Below are positions 36,410 to 46,089 of a stretch of DNA of 64,000 bases, piece by piece. A model generated the notes under the pieces. The model searched no databases. It was not told the origin of the DNA and saw only the letters and a list, made by a program, of their open reading frames with translations. The translations under genes were made by a program, and so were the position numbers. The stretch lies in contig JAEOAD010000699.1 of NCBI GenBank assembly GCA_036365145.1, positions 9,273,001-9,337,000 on the forward strand. Direction: 5' to 3'. The stretch is from Orientallactaga sibirica (lineage: Eukaryota > Chordata > Mammalia > Rodentia > Dipodidae). How positions within the stretch are numbered: position 1 is the stretch's first letter; each line of letters opens with the position of its first letter.

Positions 36410-36640
36410 AGGTAGCACTGGTGGTATACACTTAGAATTCTAGTACCTGGGAGGCTGGAGGATCAATGGTTCTGGGCCAGCATGGGCTGCAGTGAAAGAT
36501 TCTGCCCAAAAGAAAAAGAAAGAAAAAGAAAGAAAGAAAAACATAGAGGGGAGGAGAGAAATGGAGATAGGTGGTAGTGTGTGCACTTAGCATGTGGAAG
36601 GCCTTGGGTCCTATCTCCAACACAACCAATGCTAAGGAAA
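36410..36640 (+). mobile_element. Short B1 plus ID-like SINE with (AAAGA)n between
   Basis: The B1 head ggtagcactggtggtataca and gaggctggaggatcaatggt is followed by an (AAAGA)n run at about 36505-36541. An ID-like tRNA segment then reads ggtagtgtgtgcacttagca and gccttgggtcctatctccaa. The arrangement resembles composite rodent SINEs. Confidence 0.6.
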
Positions 36641-36710
36641 ATCATGTGTGTAATTCATTTAAAATTGATTCCCACCTAAAATAAGTGGTTTATTGGTGAA
36701 AATTCTTTCT

Positions 36711-36775
36711 CTTCCTCCTTCCTTCCTTCCTTCCTTCCTTCCTTCCTTCCTTCCTTCCTTCCTTCCTTCCTTCCT
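36711..36775. repeat. (TTCC)n microsatellite
   Basis: About 15 nearly pure CCTT units, polypyrimidine on the plus strand. Confidence 0.95.
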
Positions 36776-37420
36776 TTCTATTGTGCTAGTAATTGAATCC
36801 ATGCTAAGTAAGTACTCTATCACTACTCTCAGCCTCTAAATGTAATTCTTGTATGAAGTCATTCTACACAAACTTTTATGCATCTCCCAGCTACCAGGCA
36901 TTACACTCAACTCTAAGGATATAAATATGAATAAGTTTTGTACTATTGGGAAGCTGGAAGAACCAGAGGTGAGCAATTGCATTTAAGCAAAACAGCACCT
37001 AGATGTGGGTGGGAAGGAATGCCAGATACAATGTTGACACCAAGAAAGGAAAATATCAATTCAATCAAGGTGGGATTCATCTTGCAATTTAATTTATGCC
37101 CAAGGCATCATTACCAGAGATGTGAAATGTGATGAACTGTAAGCATGAAACACAGCAGAATATCTGAACTCTAACAATCCTCAAAAGCTAATTCAGTTAT
37201 TTAATAGACTTCAAAATATACAAGCTTGTCTCAGAAGCAATTCTGAGAATTAGACCACACTCCCTTGGCCCAGGAAATACTCACATAACTAGATTTATGA
37301 ATAAATGAATTCAGGATGTGTCTTTAAAAGTTAAAAAGAAGTTCAAAGAAATAAAATACCAAATAAGAAATGACTGTATGTACACAGAGGTTGGGTTCAA
37401 ACAAAAAGCTGAGCTGTTGC

Positions 37421-37562
37421 TTGTTTTTTTTTTTTTTTTTGGTGTTGTTGTTTGTTTGTTTGTTTGTTTTTACTGGGTCTGGCTATGTATAGACTGGTCT
37501 TGAATTCTCCACCTGCTTCCTGAGTACTGGAATAAATGTGTGTACCATCAAGCTCATCCTCA
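37421..37562 (-). mobile_element. B1 SINE
   Basis: Minus orientation: poly(T), (GTTT)n, ctgggtctggctatgtatag, gaattctccacctgcttcct, tactggaataaatgtgtgta. Confidence 0.7.
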
Positions 37563-37599
37563 CAGTTTTTCATAGTGAGCATACCATCAGCCTTTTCTT

Positions 37600-38820
37600 T
37601 CACTGTAGTTTATGAGATTATCAACAAAACAGGGTCCAGAGACTTGTATCTGTTTTAGTTCAACCAACAATCAGCTGTGAGAAGACAGTCCCATAATTTC
37701 TTGAATGGTTTGTATAAATTTATTCATACTGCTCTATTTTTTTAAAACAGATATTCCAAAAGGATTATATAACAAACTACTATTATTTTACAATTGTCAT
37801 TGTAAAAACTCAGATGGATACAAACACATTAAACAATAGTTTTTCAAGTCATTATATATTATGTTTTACAAATACTTCCAATTTACTGAAAATATCTTGG
37901 TAAATACCTGCTAATTATGAAGCTATATAAAGGTATGTAGTAGCTCAGGGAAACACAAATACAAAAGTAAGTAGACTATTTTTCTTGAAATGCATGATAT
38001 TCTCTTGGATATAAGAAACAAAGAAAAATATAAATCACACAAACATCAGATAATCATGTATAGTTCTATAAGGATAAATGAAACTCATTTATTATTTCTG
38101 CTCTAGGATGTATCTTTGCACGTCTTAGTCATTTTTACTCAGTGTTCAATAAAGTGGCTTAAAATGAATAAGGAGTTGCAATATGTATGCCAAACAAGTG
38201 TCTGATAATTTAAAAAAATTGGAAGTAGTTTTGTCAGTAGATCCAAAAAATGGCACACTAATTACTTGCAGTGCTACATAATAATTCTAAGTGTAATTAC
38301 AGTGTAATTTCTCTGACATGCATTTACTCCCCATCTCTATCATAATTATTATGTACTGCTGATGTTACCATGTTTTTCTACTTCTACACTATCCCCTTAA
38401 GGTGCAGACTTTCAAATATATGGTGTTGATAAAACCTCTATCAACATATGAATAAAAACAACAGTAATAATATGAAAGCAACCACCTGATGTTCTGGAAA
38501 TCCAACTTCAAATGATTTTTTAGCTCTCTTTATAAAATGAAGGATATTGAGAAAGGGACATCTGTGTAACTTTCCCACACACCAAAATAACTTTCTCTTC
38601 TCTTCCCTGTACAACCTATCTTTTATGTTATCAGTAAAAATATACACATTCTGCAGGACACAGAGGTTTCTGACAAATGTGAATGGGATGCCCCATGTAT
38701 TTTCGAGAAAGAACACCTATACTACAGATATTTTCAAGGCTATGATCCCTTGGACTCAAGGATCCAGGGTGGGCAAGCACAACTGCAGGTTACCTTGTCT
38801 TTATCACTGTCCAGACCTGA
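37600..38820. other. Intron 3 segment, AT-rich, nothing recognised
   Basis: No repeat or frame with homology. Frames on both strands at 38441-38843 overlap and look random. Confidence 0.5.
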
Positions 38821-38823
38821 CAC

Positions 38824-39293
38824 TGAAAGACCCAAGAGCTTAAGTGACACAATGACAGGCCTCAATCACCCTGTAAACCTTACTTTCAGGTTCCCGGAAT
38901 CTAAAACAGGATAAACAATTACTGGAAAAAACCACAAAGTTGCTATCACGAGCTAGCAGCACTGGTATGTGTCAGCTTTTGCGGTGCAGGGCCAGATGGA
39001 CCAATGAGATGTACCAATAATAAAACAACATTTCAAAATGTGTTAACCATCAAAAAGTGTTAACCAATCAAATGTGTGCCAACCTGGAAAGCCCCTCCCC
39101 TTGTCCAAACCTCAATAAAAAGACTACTCTTCTGCTTCTCGGGCCTCTTGTACTGATCCACTGTGTTGGTGAAGTCAAGAGTCCGAGCTTAAGCTGGCAA
39201 TAAAGCTCTTTGCCATTGCATACGTGTCTGGTCTGGTCCTCTTTGGTGGTCACTGGGGGTGCTGCGTACTGGGCACACCACCACCTGTTCCAT
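38824..39293 (+). mobile_element. Gammaretrovirus-like (ERV1) LTR
   Basis: It starts tgaaagacccaagagcttaa, close to the classic start of murine-leukaemia-type LTRs. It has CCAAT boxes (gaccaatgag, taaccaatca), a caataaaaagac TATA-like box near 39112, a ctcgggcctcttgtactgatc region typical of R/U5, and a polyadenylation signal ggcaataaagctctttgcc near 39198. The right end is not clear. No clean 3' inverted end or primer-binding site was found, so it may be truncated or recombined. Confidence 0.6.
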
Positions 39294-39299
39294 AAAGTG

Positions 39300-40211
39300 T
39301 GATGGCAATGTGTTAAAAGCAAATGCTAGGATCTTTGACAAACAAAACCCAAAATATGCAGAAATACATATCTGACAGAAAGATGGAAAATAGAGGCTCA
39401 TGAGAAGATCTGCTAAGCTCTGGGATAGAAAATGCCATGTGTCATCTTGGTCAGATGACAGTGCCAAGCATATGGGCCAAACACAAGGCTAGACATTTCT
39501 GTGTAGGTGTGTTTTTCAGGTTTGATTAGTACTTATAATTAGCTGGTTTTGAGAAAAGTAAATTACTCTCCATAAATGGCTGAATGTCACTCATTCACTG
39601 AAGGCATTAAAGAATAAAGATAGGATCCCTGTTTAAAAAAAAAAAAAAATTTATCCAGTAGGCCACAACATAAAAACTGATTGGCATTTTCAGCCTTGAG
39701 ACTCAAGATCACAACATCAAATCTTATCTGAATCTCTAGTGTGCTGGCTTCCTCAACAGGTTTCAGAGTTTCCGGGTCCTATACACAAATGAGCCAATTC
39801 CTTAAAATCAATCTCTCAATAGACAGAAATATAGATAGAAAGAATGGGTGAATGAAAGATAGATAGATTATAGATAAGTGCTTTATATTTCTCCACCTCA
39901 TTCTCTTCTTCTTCCCATTGGAATACACATTGAAAGTTTCAGTCAACTGGGGTTGAAAAGATTCAGGAAAGCAATGCCTATATTATGAATGTACACACTT
40001 TTTATTCTTGTCATTATTCCCAAACAAAACAGTATAGCAACTATTTAATTATACTTCACATTGTATTAGATGTTATAAAATTATAGACATGATGGATATG
40101 TTCTATGCACACATTCTATACATTTTATATAAGGGACTTGAGCATCTGAGGATTTAGGTATCTATGGAGATTCCTGGAACCAATTCACCAAGAATAATAA
40201 TAATTAAAAAA

Positions 40212-40269
<58 letters not shown>

Positions 40270-40800
40270 GGATGTATCTATTGGTTATCAAATTTATTCA
40301 AGTATTATATATATTGGGAATTTTTTCAAAACAACATATTTTGTCTCATTATAAGACAGTCATTGTTTTTATGAATGTTTGCTTTAGTTATTAAAGCTAT
40401 GTTATATGAATTCCAGTTAATACTGTCTGTATTCAGCAGATATCACATTCAACAGTGTCCATTTTTTTGTATCAACAGAAGAGTTAAATCATATTCTTAT
40501 AGATAATAGTTGCAAAAACTATTTTTAAAGGAGGATGCATATCATATTTTCAGTTTGTAAGGACTTGCTTTGGTCAGGTAAAATCTTAAGAAGCAGTCCA
40601 TCCTAATAAACATTGATATCCTCCCTACCCAAAACTACATTCAAAAATTATGTATCTAAGTAGCAAGTGAATTACAAATGCTATAATTTTAGATCAAAGC
40701 AATATTCTATTAAACTAATTGGTGTGTTAAAATAATATTTTATTTTTAACAATTTAATATCAGTTAAACTGGAGTTAAATTAAGTTTAACTATGAATCAA
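39300..40800. other. Intron 3 segment, AT-rich, only a microsatellite
   Basis: Apart from the GT/GA microsatellite at 40214, nothing is recognised. Confidence 0.5.
40214..40269. repeat. (GT)n then (GA)n compound microsatellite
   Basis: About 14 GT units directly followed by about 13 GA units, 0.8 kb from TMEM182 exon 3 within intron 3. Confidence 0.95.
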
Positions 40801-40815
40801 AATCTTATAACAAGG

Positions 40816-41018
40816 GCTGGAGAGATGGCTTAGTGGTTAAGGCACTTGTCTGCAAATCCAAAGGACCCAATTTCAATTCTCCAGAACCCATGTAAGCCAG
40901 ATGCACAAGTTGGTACATGTGTCCGGAGTTTGCTTTCAGTGGCTGATGACCCTGGTGTAACCACCCCCATCTGCCTCTTTCATAAATAAATAAATAAATA
41001 AATAAAAATATTAAAACA
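40816..41018 (+). mobile_element. tRNA-derived SINE beside TMEM182 exon 3, perfect 17-bp target-site duplication
   Basis: ggctggagagatggcttagt head and (AAATA)n tail. The exact duplication aaaatcttataacaagg is at 40799-40815 and 41019-41035. The element lies antisense to TMEM182, about 40 bp downstream of the exon 3 donor, and clearly entered after the gene structure was set. Confidence 0.9.
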
Positions 41019-41075
41019 AAAATCTTATAACAAGGCAAGTCCCCGCCAGAGACAACTGGGGAATGAGGTACTTAC

Positions 41076-41174
41076 TAACTGCAGAGTCATAGGAGGTAGA
41101 ATTGTGCTCGCCCCGCATAAAAGGGTATGGTGACAGGTAGGCATGTGTGCAGTTCTTGGATGGTGACTGATTGG
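41076..41174 (-). CDS. TMEM182: TMEM182 coding exon 3 (residues 78-110, rest of extracellular loop)
   Basis: 99 bp, phase 1 in and phase 1 out. The acceptor is ctctctag (41182-41175) and the donor is gtaagt (41075-41070). The Thr codon split with exon 2 is completed, then the exon encodes [20 protein letters not shown] and on to ...[10 protein letters not shown]. Sequons are at N85 (NCT) and N102 (NST). Because its length is divisible by three with equal phases, skipping this exon would remove 33 residues of the loop without breaking the frame. A tRNA-type SINE lies only about 40 bp downstream of the donor. Confidence 0.95.
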
Positions 41175-41311
41175 CTAGAGAGAAGAGCAGAGAAATGGTA
41201 TCTGTTACTGAGGAGCTCAGAGATGACTCATTCTTAAGGGCACAAAATTACAGGAGTCAGGGTAATAACCAAAACAGAACTGCTGGTCTGTCAACAAATC
41301 CAGAGAACTGC

Positions 41312-41432
41312 TTGAGATTTTAGGAGTTCAAAGGCAAAATTTTAACCACTTACTTGCAGTATAGTAATAATAGATACTTCAAAAGAAAATACTACAGACG
41401 ATGCTTTATTTGCTAAAGATAGTGTATTTTAA
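41312..41432. repeat. Intron 2 direct duplication, copy 1
   Basis: This 121-bp segment beginning ttgagattttaggagttc recurs as a direct repeat at 42512-42633. Aligned by eye the copies show about 16 mismatches (roughly 87% identity) and essentially no gaps. Both copies lie inside TMEM182 intron 2. The unit does not match any of the SINE, L1 or LTR families recognised in this window. It ends in an A-rich run, so a low-copy retroposed family is an alternative to local duplication. Confidence 0.75.
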
Positions 41433-42511
41433 AAAAAAAAAAAAACTCTAGAAAGGCACAGGTGACTTGGAAGGGGAATTTTATAAAACATCTAGCTTCA
41501 TGATAAAATTCAGCAGAATACATGCAAATATCCTTAGTACCCTAAAACTGAGTGCACAATGTTTTACCCATTTTCATTTATTCTCTAATACACAATGCCT
41601 AGAATACAGTAGATAGTCAAATATTATAGTTTAAAAAATCTAATAAAGTTAAATTCAAATATGGCTAGTTTCAACTAATGAAAAATTTCTTCTATATTCA
41701 TTTACTTTTTAGGGAAAAGATGCAAATGTTTACAATGGTTAAGGTAACGACTCAAAAAAATTAGCACTCGAGGAAAACACAACAGAAACATTTATGTTAT
41801 AGGAAAAATTTAAAATATCATTGTGTACACTTTAAAGTGTAGTGAAATATTTTCCGTTGGTCCAATTTTCCTCCAGCAAAGTCTGATTTTCTCTCTTTTA
41901 CATATGTAAATAATTTCCACTAGCAACTTGCAGGTCTATTCTCCAGATCAAAATGCATTGTAAGGCCACCCATGAATTCCTCTCTAAGTGCCAGTCTATC
42001 ACTTCTTTGTTCCTTTTCTTTATTATGATGCCATCAGCCTGCTTAAGTCTTCAGTAGCCTTATGTTCTTATATATTCCATAATTGTGGACTATTGTGTAA
42101 ATATATACTTTGATTTTTCATAGGAGTATTTAATAAGAAGACTAATCATTTCAACCCCAATGAGCTTTAGACTAATAAACATTTCTTTCATTACTACAGA
42201 AAATAAAATTAATCCTGGATATTGTCAACAAATTGTTTTTTAAAGATTAATGCAATATAAGAAATGCAACTGAAAGAGTACATCACAGTCTTCAAGAGTT
42301 ATTTGACTTCAAAGTGGAACTTTAAAGTTTCTATATGAAAATGCAAACATCAAAAGCAAAGCATTTCCTGATATTGCCTACTAACTTGGGCAAAGCCCAA
42401 GTAAAATGCTTTCATCTGCTATCACAGGTAATTATAATTCATTATAAAAATATACTTAAAAACACTGAAGCCATGGATATAAAATAATACATCTATTTAT
42501 GGATTTTTACA

Positions 42512-42633
42512 TTTGAGATTTTAGGAGTTCATAGCCAAAATTTTAAACACTTGCTTTCAATATGGCAATAATAGACACTTGAAAAGAAAATACTACTGAC
42601 AATACTTTGTTTGATAAAGATAGTGTACTTTAA
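42512..42633. repeat. Intron 2 direct duplication, copy 2
   Basis: This is the second copy of the unit at 41312-41432, in the same orientation and 1.2 kb away. The conserved core includes agaaaatactac and aaagatagtgta. It lies about 240 bp downstream of exon 2's donor. Confidence 0.75.
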
Positions 42634-42870
42634 ATATGGGCAGAGAAACAACATGTACTTCAGCTTTGCTGTTCATATCCAAAGTCTTTATGATAGAAGA
42701 TAAGTTTTCCCTACAGACATTTCCATTGAAAAGGAATCCCTTCATGAATCTTTTGAAGACATCATCCTAAAATATTCCAATTAGGCATCCTCTTGAAAGT
42801 GACATGGGCTAAATAACCTATTGGTTTTTGCTCAGAGATAAGGAACAAAGCAAAGATCAGGTGCACTTAC

Positions 42871-42970
42871 TGTACCAGAACTTCCAGATGTCAGAGCCAT
42901 TCTCTTCCACAATCCCACTGAACCAGCATCTCCAGAAGAACCCTTCATGGTGGAAAGTGACATTCTCTAT
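42871..42970 (-). CDS. TMEM182: TMEM182 coding exon 2 (residues 45-77, first extracellular loop)
   Basis: 100 bp. The acceptor is tgtgcag at 42977-42971 and the donor is gtaagt at 42870-42865. It encodes [17 protein letters not shown] and continues to ...IWKFWY plus the first base of a Thr codon (phase 1). This is part of the large extracellular loop between TM1 and TM2. It holds sequons at N47 (NVT) and N68 (NGS) and an aromatic-rich FFWRCWF motif. Cys59 is a likely disulfide residue, by analogy with claudin-type loops; that is an inference. Confidence 0.95.
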
Positions 42971-43210
42971 CTGCACAGAACACAAATGAAGTCACCTGCT
43001 GTTAACCCAAGGAAGATAATCAAATCCACTGCCTCTGGGGAATTAAAAAAAAAAAAACAACAAACTTCTTTCATCCCCAATAATGCTGACTAGTAGCTCC
43101 CTAAAAGATTTCTTCTATGAAGAAACAAAGAAGCAAGCATGCAGTGCAGGGGTGCATCAGGCTGCTATCTTCACTACCAAGTACACCGACAGTTTGAAGA
43201 AGGAACGCAC

Positions 43211-43342
43211 ATTCTGTTCACCTGAACACCTGCCCACTTCAGTCGCAAGAAGCCAATAATCTGATCCAAAAGCCACCAAAAACAGCAAAACACCCAAAGC
43301 ACCAAAGAGAGCCCCAAAGAAGATGGTGACATTTAGTCTCAT
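43211..43342 (-). CDS. TMEM182: TMEM182 coding exon 1 (residues 1-44)
   Basis: 132 bp, 44 codons. The ATG at 43342-43340 begins [17 protein letters not shown], which matches the known TMEM182 N terminus. The frame stays open two codons further upstream (TTG AAG), but there is no earlier ATG there, so this ATG is chosen. Residues 7-26 form the first transmembrane helix, followed by the conserved [14 protein letters not shown] stretch where the first extracellular loop begins. The exon ends ...GEQN at a codon boundary, and the donor reads gtgcgt (43210-43205). That is a weaker donor than the gtaagt of exons 2 and 3. Reading on past the donor produces an unrelated tail and an in-frame stop at 43157, which confirms the splice. 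Confidence 0.95.
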
Positions 43343-43497
43343 CTTCAACCCACTGGTTTCCTTTAAAAAAAAATGAGCAATTGTAAACAGTCAAAGTCTC
43401 AAAAACAGTAAAAAGAGTAATAGTTTTGAGTAGAAAGATCCGGTAAGATCTTCTGGAGAAGTCTGGCCTAGCTAGGGTTGTGGTGGCTTCTCATTTC

Positions 43498-43710
43498 CAC
43501 CCAGCTGGCGGATTCCTGTCCCTTTGCTCTCGCTGGAGGGGCTCCAGCCCAGCAGCTGAGAATGACTGGCTATTTTAAGATTCTGATTGAGGCACTCTCT
43601 TTCTCCCATGGGGATCAAAAAATAGCTGACCTTCCCCTGTCTATAAAAGGAGCTGGCTGGGATTATCATGATTGCTGTTGGGTAATCCATACACAAGTGG
43701 AATGGAGAGA
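43498..43710 (-). promoter_or_regulatory. Candidate muscle-type promoter/enhancer cluster upstream of TMEM182
   Basis: This interval lies 155-370 bp upstream of the start codon and is richer in G+C than the DNA around it. It contains two CAGCTG E-boxes (43502-43507 and 43553-43558) and a CACTTG E-box (minus-strand reading of 43694-43699). It also has an exact MCAT/TEAD motif CATTCCA (minus strand, 43698-43704), two sites matching the MEF2 consensus at 9 of 10 positions (43570-43579 and 43616-43625), and CCTTTTATAG (minus, 43641-43650), one base off a CArG box. Read on the plus strand that last site is TATAAAAGG, which does not face the gene. The transcription start was not located. The motifs are seen in the sequence; the regulatory role is an inference from the gene's known muscle expression. 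Confidence 0.45.
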
Positions 43711-44263
43711 GAACAGCTCTGAAGTTATTGACAGCATTGGCCTCAAATCTTAAGTGTCTGAGCAAGCTCCTGTTAATATAGAATGACTATGACAACCTGG
43801 AAGAAACTTGAGATTCTCTTTGAAGTCTAAATTGTGATTAAGAAGAACCACAAAGACCTCTTAAATACAACTGAAGTTATCATTAACCTCTGTTCCTTAT
43901 GACACTTTGGGATAATTTTTTTTGTTTCAAGTTTATAACTTACACATTCAAATATGCACTTACAAGATCCAGAACAGTCATGGCATTAGAATTATAACTT
44001 CATGGAGCATCCACTTAGTGATATGAGATGACTTCTCTGCCAACTCATGGACCAAACCAAATTCTAAAGGATCATCCCAAAAGTGAACTGATGAATAAGT
44101 CTCAAAAATGTATTTTTTTCTGGATTAAGATGAAGGCTCTGGTCTGTTTTTTTCTTTCTTCATTTAAAATTATCTAACCCTCTTAAATGTTCAGTCCTAC
44201 TTAATACCCATACAAATCACCCCAAAAAACAACTGTAAATTTTCTTCAATCCTTGTCTCTTTT

Positions 44264-44490
44264 TAAAAAATATATTTTTAATGTTTGTTTTATTTATTTA
44301 TTTTTTAGAGAGAGAAGCAGACAGAGAGATATAATATGGGTGCACCAGGGCCTCTATCTGCTACAAATGAACTCTAGACAAATGTGCCACCTTGTGAATC
44401 CCACTTTACGTGGGTACTGGGGAATCGAATCTTGGTCCCTTGGCTTTGCCAGTAAGTGCCTTAACCACTAAGCAATCTCCCTAGTCCCAG
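44264..44490 (-). mobile_element. tRNA-derived SINE with perfect 13-bp target-site duplication
   Basis: Minus orientation: tail, GA-rich run and body gaactctagacaaatgtgcc. The tRNA part includes tggggaatcgaatcttggtc. The exact duplication tccttgtctcttt is at 44251-44263 and 44491-44503. Confidence 0.9.
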
Positions 44491-44503
44491 TCCTTGTCTC
44501 TTT

Positions 44504-45599
44504 ACAGTTCATTATTTGTTTTCTACATCTTAATATGATAGTGTTTTAAAAAGTATTATTATTCTATTTATAACCTCAAGCTGACCACTTAATTATCTGT
44601 TTCTCAACAATAATATGGGCTACTTAATCTAGTTCTAAGAATGAATCTGCACTCTTCCAGCTTCCTGCCCCCTTCCTTTGTTTGGTGTAGGGTAAATCCT
44701 GAAGATGGATTATATGAAGATGGAAAATCCTTAGTAAAGATGATGGATCCTAGTTGGCTCTTCCTATATGGATCTGGATGTGTATAAAGACCATGGATAA
44801 AATTTACACCATAGAGTCATTACCTTTGAGGCTTGAATGGAATTAAAAGGTCATATGATCTTACCCATTCCTGTGCTCAAATCTTTTCTGTTAGTCTCAG
44901 CACAAGCTAGGTATGGCAAATCTAGCCTGTGCCATTCAAGACATCAGCTATGGATATAGAGCTCTGCTTCACATCCTGCCAAAAGCTGTAGCCTATGAGT
45001 TTATTGAATCATCCTAATCCATCCCCTGAGATCACACAGAACACATTGAAAACGTCCATCGTGGCACAGAGCTTCCTGATATTTTGTCATTACCTCTTGC
45101 CTCTTGAATCCCAACTGCAGTCTTCCCTTTTTAAACATTCTTTTCCTTCAAGCATCTGTGAAATTGCCATTATGACAATCTTTTCAGTTCAGGTTCTTTC
45201 TTACACTTTTCAAACATCTGGTTGTGAGTCATTTTTTTTTTTTTTTTTTTTTCTTAATGAGAGTGGCTGACAGTGTGCCTACTAGCCCTGAGTGAATGGC
45301 AGGAGAGTCAAAGATACAGCTGTACAAGTTCCTTCAGCCCGATCATTGACAGAGGTGAGACTGCAGTGTAACTTCAGTGACACAACTGCACCATGAACTT
45401 TTCAGACATTTTCAGCACTTACAGCTCTAGGATTACACACTATGCCCCAAAGCCACACACAGGGAGGTCAGGAAATAAAGGCAGGTTGAGAAAATGCCCG
45501 TGGACCAACTTCTTTGCCAAGGTCTTACCTAAACAGATTCAGATTTCTTTAGGAGAGCTTTAATTGATGGTTTAAAGCAAGTGATCACTAGTTGGGGAA
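44504..45599. other. Upstream intergenic DNA, nothing recognised except poly(T)
   Basis: Includes a T20 run at about 45232-45252, followed by sequence I cannot assign to a SINE. Confidence 0.5.
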
Positions 45600-45832
45600 G
45601 TTTTTTGTTTATTTTTATTTATTTGAGAGCAATAGACAGAGAGAGAAGGAGGCAGACAGAGAGAGAAAGGGAGAATGGGTGCACCAGGGCCTCCAGCCAC
45701 TACAAACAAACTCCAGATGCATGTGCCACCTTGTGCATCTGGCTTACATGGGTCCTGGGAAACTGAGCCTCAAACTGGGGTCCTTAGGCTTCACAGGCAA
45801 GCACTTAGCCTCTAAGCCATCTCTCCAGCCCC
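45600..45832 (-). mobile_element. tRNA-derived SINE
   Basis: Minus orientation: tttatttttatttatttgag tail, (GA)n, caccagggcctccagccact, caaactccagatgcatgtgc, and head agccatctctccagcccc. Confidence 0.85.
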
Positions 45833-46089
45833 TCATTTATTTTATTTTGCTTTCTAAGAAAGTGACAGGAAAGTAGGGAACACAGCCTGCCAGATGGAGA
45901 CATGTTTGTAAGTTCTTATTTTGACCACCAGGAGGGGGCATTAGGTGTGATAAAGAACCAGAAACTTTCAAGAAAAACAGACCTATTCTGATTACAAAAT
46001 TAAACTTGATCCTAGGTGCAGGTAATCTCAGCTTGTCTGCCCGAGACCCCTGAACAACAAACCTAGTCACCTACGCAGTCCCATTTCTG

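Larger units (their letters stand above)
6251..43342 (-). other. TMEM182: TMEM182 gene body, coding exons 1-4 (3' end outside window)
   Basis: The gene runs right to left. Its four coding exons are separated by introns of 240 bp, 1,696 bp and 34,687 bp, and a fourth intron extends past the left edge. Every border obeys GT/AG, and the phases join without a shift (0, 1, 1, 1). The joined exons give 156 residues that I recognise as TMEM182, a four-pass membrane protein of the claudin/PMP22-like type. Known biology: the gene is enriched in skeletal muscle and reported to restrain myoblast differentiation through integrin beta-1. The human protein has about 229 residues, so roughly the last 73 (TM3, TM4 and the C-terminal tail) lie off the window. 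No matching exon occurs at 1-6250. Four N-glycosylation sequons fall in the first extracellular loop: N47, N68, N85 and N102. No frameshift or premature stop is seen, so the gene is probably functional. Confidence 0.95.

Noticed and set aside
36711..36775. Regular (TTCC)n repeats as a CRISPR-like array
   Set aside because: A simple tetranucleotide microsatellite with no spacers, in mammalian DNA.
39068..39467. Frames on the minus strand across the gammaretrovirus-like LTR
   Set aside because: They cover non-coding LTR sequence in antisense and resemble no retroviral protein.
43642..43650. TATAAAAGG as a TATA box for TMEM182
   Set aside because: It reads TATA only on the plus strand, away from the gene. 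On the minus strand it is CCTTTTATAG, better described as CArG-like.
43478..43753. Overlapping frames on both strands upstream of TMEM182
   Set aside because: They lie in the presumed promoter or 5' flank. The two strands' frames mirror each other and neither resembles a known protein.
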